From Apodospora peruviana (lineage: Eukaryota; Ascomycota; Sordariomycetes; Sordariales; Lasiosphaeriaceae): 64,000 bases of DNA. Both the position numbers and the translations under genes were made by a program. The stretch covers positions 3,658,001-3,722,000 of the forward strand of contig JAUEDM010000006.1 in assembly GCA_033439685.1 (NCBI GenBank), written 5' to 3'. Below are positions 55,578-64,000 of the stretch, one piece after another; positions within the stretch are counted from its first letter, which is position 1; each line of letters opens with the position of its first letter. Under the pieces are notes generated by a model. The model was not told the origin of the DNA. It saw nothing but the letters and a program-made list of their open reading frames with translations, and did not search any database.

Positions 55578-57539
55578 TCAGAACACCAGCGCATACGGTA
55601 CATCAAAACACTCGTCCCACCCGTTCTTCCCGCTCGCCCAGAACTTCTCCAGCGCCTCCCTCGCCACGAGCGGAAGCGACGAGCGCTGATCCATAGCCAG
55701 CGTCCGCCACGCTCGGCCAATGAACGACCGCACCTCTCCTCCTCTGCGAACTGCGTCAACGCCAGCCACGATCAGCGGCCACACCATGAACCGTTTCATC
55801 ATTGGGCTGGCAAGGCCTTCTTTTAAGCACTCAAGCAAGTCAGCGGAATGTTTCTCTCTTGCAGCTGTAGCGTAATCAGCTTCTCGCTCTATCCCCGGAT
55901 ACGATGTGTGTGGCAGCGAGAGTAGACAATACACCGCAACCGCTGACCGAAACATGCGTGCGACGAAGAGCCACTCTGAGTAGTGTGATGGGTCCTTGGT
56001 GGCTGCCCATTCCTCTGCGTCGAAGCTCTCGATCTGGTCGTGTAGCGACGAAATTTGTTGCTGTGGTGGCACAGTCATAAGAAATGATAGTTTGGTTTGT
56101 TCTGGGTCGTCGTCGTCCATGATCCCGTCGTTGGTGGCTGGCGTGCAGGCGATTTGGTACCGAAGATTGTTGATCTTGACAATGTGCGCGAACAGTACGG
56201 TTGGACATGGCAATGATGGGTAGTTCAGTGCTTCGTAGAGCTGCAGGGCTTTTGCCACGATCTCGGGTTGCGAGCAGAGTGACTGCATCTGGTCATGCGA
56301 TGGGCTCGTCGTGTTTGCCAGCACGCTGACGCTAAAATTGGCAGTCTGTTAGGAGTCGGTTTATGTATGGCAAAGCAAAAGAGGAAAAATGTGAAGAAGA
56401 TACGTTTCAGGGCAAAAAGGGGCAGAATGAACAAAAAGTGAAAAAGAAATTGGATGCACTGGGGATTGAACCCAGGACCTTTCACAATAGTGCATTGTCA
56501 ATGCAAAGCGAAAATCATACCACTAGACCATGCACCCGTAGGACTGTTGATTGGATATTTGGCCACAACACACAGCTCAAGAAGGAGAAGCTGACTACTC
56601 ACACCCAATATCCCAACAACGGCAGGCACAAAACCGGAGAGGATCGAACGAGCTGAACAAATCCCCCGCGGAGGTTGATCAGATTTTGAAAAATCTCAAA
56701 ATGTGGTCGCCAATAGGGGCTGATTGACTGCTGCAGCTGTTTGACGAGAGGCATGTCAGTGAAATACGAACACTGAACTGTGAGAGCTTCGTCATATGCT
56801 TGAATATCGTCACTTACAACGGCGTACTGGAACGTATAAACTCCACCGATCGTCTGATCAGCCGTGCGCGTCTCTTCGTTCGCCAGCAGCGTCCTGAGGG
56901 TCTGGATGGCCTGATGGCGGTGGTGGTACAGGCGGGAGGACGTGTCCCGTGACATGACCACCATAGAAGACTGGGCCACGCCTGCGTCGTCCGTCGTCTG
57001 GAACAGGTAATGGTTGATGGCTAGCGAGACGAGCGTGTGCCGAACCGCGTCAGGGGCGAGCTGCAGCGAGGGCAGCTTGATGCAGAAAGGTGTGGGTGCC
57101 AGCTGGTGCGAGCTGTAGTCCGGGTAGATGCACGTATTGTCTGTTCATTATTAGCTTCCTCTTGAAGGTGTGCCAAATCAGTGATGTGACGACATCCGGC
57201 ACGGCGGACAGACTAACAGTACATCCACGCTTCGACAACGTCACAGACCTCGCTCCTCAGTCCGCGCGCGGGACCCATTTCTTGACTGGTTGATGGAGTG
57301 CGCCCAGATGATCCTGCGGCTCGCTCCGGGCCACAAACCTTGGGCACCTTGCGCTTCCTGGGCCGGGAGAGGACTTTATTCGGAGCTAGCCAGGTCAAAG
57401 GTTTCTTGTCTTGGTATCCTGGACAGACGATGCCGGCAGACCGGCATTTGGTGCAGATGGGCTGCGTGGAGTCGCATACTATTCGACGGCGTCGGCACTC
57501 CCAGCATTGGGTGTTGACACCCTTGGCACTGACATCCAT
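55578..57539 (-). CDS. Zn(II)2Cys6 transcription factor with a tRNA gene in its intron
   Basis: Exons on the minus strand: 57218-57539, 56603-57140 and 55578-56331; the 77-bp and 271-bp introns have consensus ends (GTTAGT...CAG and GTGAGT...TAG). The product has about 537 residues. Residues 12-38 hold the binuclear cluster CWECRRRRIVCDSTQPICTKC, followed by RSAGIVCPGY; spacing is CX2CX6CX6CX2CX6C. The rest matches the fungal_trans_2 regulator domain (YYNTCIYPDY, LINLRGG, ANTTSPSHDQM, EWAATKDPSHYSEW). The second listed intron, about four times longer than its neighbours, contains a complete tRNA gene on the same strand. An additional 45-bp stretch in exon 2 (about 56770-56816) has splice signals and length divisible by three, so it may be an optional intron encoding 15 residues. 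The target genes are not known. Confidence 0.9.
56452..56537 (-). tRNA. Intron-bearing tRNA gene, anticodon read as TGC (Ala)
   Basis: The minus strand folds into a full cloverleaf: acceptor GGGTGCA/TGCATCC (one G-U), D-arm GTC...GAT, anticodon stem TTCGC/GTGAA and T-arm CTGGG-TTCAATC-CCCAG. The anticodon loop region is 22 bases, so about 15 are an intron at the canonical 37/38 position. The intron and loop form an inverted repeat TGCATTG/CAATGCA. By position the anticodon is TGC (alanine), but the D-arm and T-arm sequences also resemble fungal proline tRNA, so isotype is tentative. Internal A and B box sequences are intact. A T-rich Pol III terminator (TTTCTTTTTC) follows the 3' end immediately. 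Two bases downstream of the gene lies only intron sequence of the surrounding protein gene. Confidence 0.85.
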
Positions 57540-57931
57540 AACGTGCTTGTCTTCAGGTGTCTCGTGTGAGGAAGATGTGTTCGGTTACTGATGGATTGGT
57601 TTGGGAAATCGCAGGTAGATTGTAGTTCAGGCCTTTTGGTGTTCCATTTACGCGGGGTTGGTCAGGGGGAGATGGGGTGCCTTGGGCAGAATGCTGTGCC
57701 TCTTTCAGGGGGGCTGAGGCTAGTCAGATGAATTGCCCCTGGTTACAAAGTCTTGGCCAGCGTATTATCCTAATCGGGGATAGCGTTGTGTGTGTTACCG
57801 ATCTGCACGCAGGTGTTGACTTCGGAAATAAGCCGCATCAACCCTGACTGTGACTCTGGCTTGGGTCGTGAATTCGGCCCCATATAACAACTACCTTACC
57901 AACCTACCTACCTACGGTGAGTAACCCGTAC
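57540..57931. other. Intergenic with CCTA repeats
   Basis: A short ACCTACCTACCTAC run at about 57900-57914 and no gene. It holds the promoter of the leftward regulator and the 3' side of the leftward glycoprotein gene. Confidence 0.5.
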
Positions 57932-59875
57932 CTAATCCAGCTTCCCCCAAACCGTCGCCTCCCTCATCAAAGCCGTAACCTCCCTATCCCGTCCATCCCA
58001 CACAAACCGCCGATCAGGCTGTCCATCTATCACGTCCACGTTCGTCTTAAAAGCCACATCAAACAACGGAAACGACGAAATGGCAGGCATTTCTCTAGCA
58101 TTGGTACCCGCCCAGATCGCCACCGCCAATACAAACGCCAGCACCACCCCCTGGAGACAGATAAACGCGACGAAGAGCGGCTGGTCGAACTTGATCTTGA
58201 CGACGGGTGCCACGACCGACGCGTCGACGTAGTGTTCTGCAGGGAGGGTCACGGTCATAACCGAGTTGCGCAGTAGGTCAGGGTTGCCAAAGTTGTTTGG
58301 ATTGAAGAACCATAGGGGAAAAGCGAGGATGCTTTGGAAGTTTTGAGAGAGGATTCCATACGAGGCTGGACTGGCGAGCTCGTTTTGGCCGCTGAAGAAG
58401 GATTCTATGATTGCTGAGGGCGCGGGGATGCCGGCCGCTGTGTAGTTCAGTAGCCAGGAGATGACGGATCGGTACGCTTCGAGGTCTGGGCCGGCGGTCA
58501 TGGGGATAAATGAAGGGGTGGTGAGGTCCGTGACGGCGGAGATGGTGAAGTTTGATCGGGCGGACACGATAGTTGCCTTGCGCGTGTAGAAGGACATTGT
58601 TGTTGTGATGTTGGGGTGGTAGCTGTGGTGTGGGGACGTGTCACATGTGCCGTTGAGGGCGCCGGCGGTGCACACGAAGAAGGCTGTTCTTTACGGTCAG
58701 CTTACTACCAGTAGTATGTTTGTTGTTGCTAACGCACCTGCTTTGACTCTGCCAGCTTTATTCGGATCCGCCGCCATACAGAACCGCATCGCGATGAGGG
58801 TGCCAGAATCGGCCCCATAGATCTCACAGTATTCTTCTGCGTAGGTATCATTGCCTGGACCGGTCTGGAATTCCATCTGCACCGTCGGCGTCTGATGGGT
58901 GCGAAAGGACTGGTGCTCCGGATACCCTTCGGGCTGCCATGGTGTGGTCATCAAGATGCCGCCCGACATCAGGTACGAGGCGCACCCGCTGCCGGTGCAG
59001 TCGATGGGTTGTTCGACGGTCGAGTAGATTGGGTTGGCGACCAGGTTGTAGACGACTGCGTACGACGAGTAGGGGAGGAGCTTGTATGGATATCCCGGCT
59101 CCAGGTCTGAGAGAAACGCAAAGTACGGCGCTACGTATTCTGGTCTGAACATGCCGACGCCTGCCGTCACTTGGTATGTGTCTATGGTGTCGTAAACTGT
59201 AACGAGCGACGTCTTTACTGTTGGGTGAATTATGGTGAGTCTTGGGGAAGATTGTCTGCGGGTAAATGGAGGACTTACAGAACAGCAGCAACCCAGCCAG
59301 CCAAGCCATCGCCATCAGCGTCAAACTGAGATTGTGTTAGTATTAAACAGAGCCATAGGGACGTTGTAGACTTACTTGAGCATGGAAAACAGACGGCTCG
59401 TGAGCTTGAAACCCGGCATTCCAAGGATCCTGAGCAATCCCAGATACCCCGAAGATGGCGCGAGAGCCAAAAGACTGATGTACGACAGCCCTTCTGGACG
59501 GCGAACCAAGCCCCACCGCACAAATGACAGCGCTCTGAAGATAGCAACAGATGTTGTGGCCGATAGAAGGCCCTGCATGACGCGAACGACAGCAAGTGTC
59601 GTGGAGAGATTGGATTTGAGCCCGTTGTCAAGGGGCAGCCGTCGATCGGACCTCCACTGAGCCCACGATGTGACTTGCACGTACAGCAGGATGGCGGCGA
59701 AGAACGAACCAGAACAAAGGAACAGGACAATGTCCAGTGTTATCGTTCTCAAGGCGGCCGAGAAGCCCGAGAGAGAGCTTGTGGTAGAGCGGGCATCATG
59801 ATCATACTGAAGTCCAGAGATCTCGGAGATCTCACGCTCCACAACCTCGAGGTCTGCTCTATTCCACTGTCCCAT
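57932..59875 (-). CDS. Large fungal membrane glycoprotein
   Basis: Four exons on the minus strand: 59376-59875, 59279-59325, 58738-59217 and 57932-58683; introns of 50, 61 and 54 bp; 592 residues. The order is: a cytoplasmic start, a membrane helix (TITLDIVLFLCSGSFFAAILL), further hydrophobic segments, an ectodomain of about 330 residues with many N-glycosylation sites and cysteines, then a membrane helix (PLFVAFICLQGVVLAFVLAVAIW) and a charged tail ending VTALMREATVWGKLD. The short second exon (47 bp) contains the hydrophobic LTLMAMAWLAGLLLF segment. The protein resembles the frameshifted pseudogene at 29.4-30.6 kb in overall plan. It belongs to a family of ascomycete proteins of unknown function; no enzymatic motif is seen. 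Confidence 0.87.
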
Positions 59876-60526
59876 TTCTGTATGAGCTCTGGTCGACCGG
59901 AGAGGGATGTTGTGTTTGGTTACTGAGAAGAGTTCGTGACGATGGGGTCAACACTGAGAGAAAATGATAGACAGCAGTGTTTGGCCTGCAGGGGTAATAA
60001 TGACAAAGGTCAAATGTTCTGAAAAGAAGTTGCAGGCACCAATTACAGGGAATTGGGTAGTGATAATTTTGACAAAGCTCCCTAACAACTCGGTAGGCAG
60101 TCATCTTTATTATGCAAACCCCCTGTCATGCAAGGGGCGGCAGACCGCATCGTCAGCGATCGCCAACGGCTCTTGCCCGGAGCTGAGCCCCAAAGAGAAC
60201 CCCTGGCCGTGGCCAAGACGGACGTCCAATGAGGTTGGAGACGCCAGCAGTCAGCCCCAAAATTAAGCTTACAGAGGAGAATGACAAAGACGAAGCTTTA
60301 TTTTTGGTCATCACGACGACGCGCTCTCCATGTCCTGACTGGCGAATTCAGTGGAGGAAGCCCCTGAATTGACCGACATGGGGGAGTCTGGGCATGTTTA
60401 TATTGATCTTATATTAGAGCAAAACGAATCGCGAGTGGCATCACCCGTTCTCGGCACCTCCTATTGTCAACCGTCGTTTACACACATTCAATTCACACTC
60501 GTTTACTCGGAGAAAAAGGGACAAAA
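59876..60526. other. Divergent promoter region
   Basis: Lies between the leftward glycoprotein and the rightward wall protein. No gene recognised. Confidence 0.5.
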
Positions 60527-62431
60527 ATGGGCTGGCACACATCGAGGTGGTATCTTGGCTTAGCTGCGTGTGCTGCACTGCATGTTGCTACGGCCTCACC
60601 GATACTGGCACCTGTTTCCCCACGCAATCCTTTGTTCACAAGACAAGATGCCGACCACGAGAACCAATGCCCATTGATCAACGAGCACACGGAAGAGTGC
60701 GGTCTCGGAGGCTCAGGACCAGACGTCTGGGGATGGGTCTCCATGTCGATCGACTCAAGCAGCCCCTTCACAGCCTACACCGTCATCACCACCATCAACA
60801 CTGTTCGAAACATTACGACCAGCACCACAGCGTGGAACTCGATCCCCACCGATGTGCAGCTGATCGAGACCAATGAAGCCGGGACCAGGATCAAGACCGT
60901 CACATACCACGTCTGGGACGATAATTTCTCCATAGTCTCGACGCTGAGTACAGTTGTGTAAGACGGCAGCAACAGCCACGACCACTACTATGTACCTGTT
61001 CCTAATCCCGCGAGCGTCTTTATAGTGCCTACCCAACACCTTTCATCAAATGGCCCGAGTACTACAAATGGTCCGGCACGGCGTACAGCCCGACGCCGAC
61101 AGCCACCACTGCCAGCGGCGGCGGCGAGCCAACAACCACCTGCGTGCAAACCGTCGCAGAGGTTGTCCCCTCGGACACCCCAGAGACTGTCGCCATCCAC
61201 TCCCAGCCGCAGCTCCCTCCGGGGACGTACGTCGGCAACCAATCATCTCTACCAGACCTCGACAAGGACCCATACGGCCTACACTACACCATGTTAGTCC
61301 TCTCCAGCCCATACAATCTGCGCCCTTTCCTGTAACTTTACTAAGTTAACAACCACAAACAGCGAACTCGACGACGATAACAACAGCGGCATGATGTACT
61401 ACTACCTCATTGGCGGCAAACTGTTTCCCGACGAGCCACCGATCGTACAGTGCCGGATGGGAGGTCAAGGTCCGCACCTTGGCACCTTCCAGCAGACCTC
61501 CTGGCTGGTGGTCGGCGCGAGCTCGACCGTCTACGATAATTCGCCTGCCGTGCCGACGGCCAATCCTGAGGCGGAGCCTGTCAAGTCTGAACCTGCTGCT
61601 CCTCCACCGCCTCCGCTAGCTAACCATGATCCTCCGCTTGACCCGGGCCAGCAGGAAGGAATCAAGCCGACGCCTGCACCTGCTCCAGTTCCAGAACCTG
61701 GTGCTGGAAACGGTGGATCTGGCAACAGCGGAACTGGTAACGGTGGATCTGGTAACGGAGGCACTGGTAACGGAGGCACTGGTAACGCAGGCACTGGTAA
61801 CGCAGGCACTGGTAACGGAGGTACTGGCAACGGGGGTGCTGGCAATGGCGGAACTGGAAATAGTGCCACCGGCAGTAACGGGGCCACGGGCAACGGCGAT
61901 GCTGACACCAGTACTGGTAACCAGGGTAGCGGAAACGCTGACACTGGCAATAGTGGTGTTGGAGGCGGTTCCACGGAAGGGAGCAGTGGTAATGGTACTG
62001 GTAGCAGCGACAGCGCCGGAACCGGTGGAACGAGAAGTTCTGGAGGTTCCGGGAGTACTGGAAGTACCGGCGGAGATTCTGGCAATGGGACCACTGGCAC
62101 TGGATCAGGTGCCGGTAGTGCAAGTGAAGGTACCGACACGGACGGCGTCGATGGGCCTACCGATGGATCCAGTAGCAGCGGAAGCAGCAGCAACGGCAGT
62201 GGTGGCGGTGGCGGTGGCGGTGCCAGCGTAACTACTTCAGGGGCGAGACCCGGGTCCGGTTCGGGATCCGGTGCAGAGTCCGGGACAACGCTAACGACTG
62301 CTGGTTCTAAGGCGACTTCGACGACAGGGGCAGGTCGGTCTCCCGTCGCCACTGCGCTGTCCCACAGGTACCGGCTTGCTTTCGGCACTCTCTTGGGTGC
62401 AGTGTCGTTTGTGTCTCTCTTAGCGGTCTGA
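60527..62431 (+). CDS. Glycine-rich GPI-type cell-wall protein
   Basis: Three exons: 60527-60957, 61026-61292 and 61363-62431; introns of 68 and 70 bp; 588 residues. A signal peptide (MGWHTSRWYLGLAACAALHV) is followed by a globular part of about 280 residues with Thr-rich stretches and a PLINEHTEECGLGGSG motif. Across the second intron YTIELDDDNNSGMM is restored. The C-terminal half is low complexity: imperfect GTGNGG/GTGNAG repeats, then Gly/Ser. It ends with YRLAFGTLLGAVSFVSLLAV, a GPI-attachment type tail. It is likely linked to the cell wall and plasma membrane. The repeat part is prone to length change between strains. The opposite strand is open across it for 318 codons because of the repetition; I judge that frame a shadow. 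Confidence 0.85.
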
Positions 62432-62577
62432 GTAGATCTCACCATTGCCGGCAGTTTGGGGTCGACTGTTGATGCCTTCGAGCGCATGTTTGCTCCTAAT
62501 AGGTGACTGTTGCGTCGTGCGCTACGTCCTCGGTTCTACATCTTTCCTTGACTTTGAGTTGTTATCTTTGACAATAA

Positions 62578-63164
62578 TGTTGAGCTGAACTACTTCTACA
62601 GGGCTACCTTTAGCTCTACAGAAGGTGTGCAAGTCGTAGTACGGCCTGCAGCCTGCACAGCGGAAGAATGCGGAAGCGACAGCGGTACGGAAGCTGTAGG
62701 GGGAAACAATAGAACAAGAATACAGTGAACTATGCACTGTAACAACAAGTGTAAATGAACGATTCAACTTAGACACAAGGGCTGCACAACGAACTATGCG
62801 CTGTAAACAAGAGGGGAGAGTTCTATTGCAAAAACAAAAATCTTGTCGGCTCAAAATACACGATCTCAATCCTTGAGTTGACCACTGACAATCTTCTTCA
62901 GCGATAAGCAGAGAAAAAAGAGAGAAGTGCAGGCCTGATTTATAGCCGTAGGCCTGTGGGGTAACTGGAATACAGTGATTAGGAATCAGCTGTTATTCCA
63001 GAGCCTTCTATCGGTCTATTAACATTTAAAGCCAGTAACCAGAATCTTCTGTGGGCTTGAAAGCCCCTGAATGTTGTGTTGTATGCTTTGCATTTTCCAG
63101 AGCTTTCTTTGGGGCCGGTGGCCCCTGAGTATTAACCGGGGCAACAGGCCCACGATAATCAACA
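62578..63164 (-). mobile_element. Candidate solo LTR of a retrotransposon
   Basis: A 587-bp segment bounded by TGTTGA at one end and TCAACA at the other (perfect 6-bp inverted termini, TG...CA). On the minus strand a TATAAAT box lies at 62938-62944, about 220 bp from the right end, with a downstream region expected of R-U5. Two related 16-base motifs (GAACTATGCACTGTAA/GAACTATGCGCTGTAA) are repeated inside. There is no target-site duplication: flanking pentamers are AATAA and CCACT. It may be a decayed copy, or one LTR beside lost internal sequence. No gag or pol frame is present. Confidence 0.5.
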
Positions 63165-63778
63165 CCACTGTAAGTCAGTGATCAGCACTGCTGCTCACTT
63201 GTTGTAAACCACCGAAAGCAACTGTATGGACGGGTGACAATGGTTGCCTGGGTGACCCAGGTGACCCAGTGTTCGGGTCCCGTAGGTCACGGACTGGCCC
63301 AGGCAACCCAGTGGTTGGGTCTTATGGGTCATTTTTCATTGGCAGTAGTATTTCTATATAGTTGCGAGAGCCTGGCACAAGGACAAGTAAAGCTGGTGCC
63401 GAGGAAGATATTTTTGGCTTTGACGTGACAATAATGGATACTGCCTGAGATATGGGGTTGGTTAGGTGCATTACACAGAGTGTGTGCAGCTCGGCTCTTC
63501 AATCTCCTTGTTCGATTGGCGTAGGGAATGTCTTCAAGTTGATGTACAAGAGGTAACCAGAGGTTTGGGTATTGTAGGACCACCCAAGAGTATTCTTCCG
63601 CCTTTGAGGTGTGAGCCCTTATGAACGCTTCTTATCTCCCGTGCTAGTTCCTCGTCTTCGTTGAGAGAACCTTGAAACGTATAAACATACCCAATGACCA
63701 AGTCCTCCGGCAAGTCCCTTGCCCCATCACAACATACTTGACATCTTCGTCAAGAAACTTTCCCTGATCATTGGCATC
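63165..63778. other. Intergenic with hairpin-forming repeat and a possible HET exon
   Basis: Contains an 11-bp perfect inverted repeat (63242-63252 with 63298-63308, GGTTGCCTGGG/CCCAGGCAACC) with a TATATAG element about 50 bp to its right (63354-63360). On the minus strand, about 63590-63740 reads a well-formed segment including LPEDLVIGYVYTFQG and NEDEELAREIRSVHK that could be another exon, not recognised. Confidence 0.4.
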
Positions 63779-64000
63779 TTACAAGAGGGTGATAGTTCTC
63801 AAATCCGCCACACCCCCAAGCATGCCGGTCATGACTTTCCCGAAATTGATCTTGTCTGCCGGCTCCTTTTCAATGTTTATCTCTTCAGCTTCGCTCACCA
63901 GTATATAGCCTTCGGGGTTCGGACGGAGAATAAACGGCCATTTTGCCCCGAGGAGTACCCATAACTCATCTCCTTGTCGAGAGATAGAACGGCATCGTAC
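63779..64000 (-). CDS. C-terminus of a HET-like protein, cut by the window edge
   Basis: An open minus-strand frame enters from the right and ends at the TAA at 63779; 73 residues are visible. It contains GDELWVLLGAKWPFILRPN followed by GYILVSEAE, matching the C-terminal strands that end many heterokaryon-incompatibility (HET) domain proteins (typically GDxVWVLxGxxxPFVLRP followed by YxLVGEAYVHG). The catalytic-like HET domain itself would lie to the right. Whether the stop at 63779 is the true end or part of an unspliced intron is unclear, because a GTAAGA donor overlaps it. Intactness cannot be judged. Confidence 0.6.
   Translation of the reverse strand, partial: VRCRSISRQGDELWVLLGAKWPFILRPNPEGYILVSEAEEINIEKEPADKINFGKVMTGMLGGVADLRTITLL

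Noticed and set aside
61531..62487. 318-codon proline-rich frame on the minus strand
   Set aside because: It mirrors the Gly-rich repeat of the wall protein on the plus strand and has no other features.
1..64000. CRISPR arrays, bacterial-type operons, rRNA genes
   Set aside because: None seen; intron-rich genes and fungal families make a nuclear eukaryotic origin clear.

Overview
This window comes from the nuclear genome of a filamentous ascomycete (Pezizomycotina). Nearly every real gene is split by short GT-AG introns of about 45-92 bp. The protein families are typical of that group: Zn(II)2Cys6 factor, NACHT/NLR-type P-loop ATPases, a HET-like C-terminus, DUF1996, a fungal rhodopsin-domain (PTH11-like) membrane protein, P450s and Dal5-type MFS permeases. 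Exon models below were built by hand from splice consensus and reading-frame continuity; no database search was possible.

Layout. 0-12 kb: a proline/serine-rich orphan, a secreted DUF1996 protein, a divergent (possibly inactive) protein kinase and a large centrosomin-motif coiled-coil protein. 14-21 kb: a Bli-4-like SDR, an ArsB/citrate-type transporter and a second SDR. 21-31 kb: a gene graveyard with an NLR pseudogene carrying two in-frame stops, a multi-pass membrane protein reading straight into a C2H2-type protein, an RNase H-like ORF, a second NLR relic that lost its P-loop, and a frameshifted membrane glycoprotein. 31-41 kb: a secreted GPI-type protein, two intact P450s, a P450 pseudogene and a rhodopsin-domain membrane protein. 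This block resembles a tailoring-enzyme cluster, but no backbone synthase is visible. 42-51 kb: replication factor C subunit 3 and two Dal5-type MFS permeases. 52-60 kb: a cytochrome b561-like protein, a decayed membrane protein gene containing an 18-copy hexanucleotide tract, a Zn(II)2Cys6 regulator whose third intron contains a complete intron-bearing tRNA gene on the same strand, and a large membrane glycoprotein. 60-64 kb: a glycine-rich GPI-type wall protein, a candidate solo LTR, and the C-terminus of a HET-like gene running off the right edge.

The most unusual points are the tRNA gene nested in sense orientation inside a transcription-factor intron, the P450 without the usual acid-alcohol pair, the kinase with Lys to Arg in the ATP-binding position, and the concentration of broken self/non-self recognition genes. 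I did not find a clear new multi-gene system. Housekeeping genes (RFC3) sit directly beside the accessory material.
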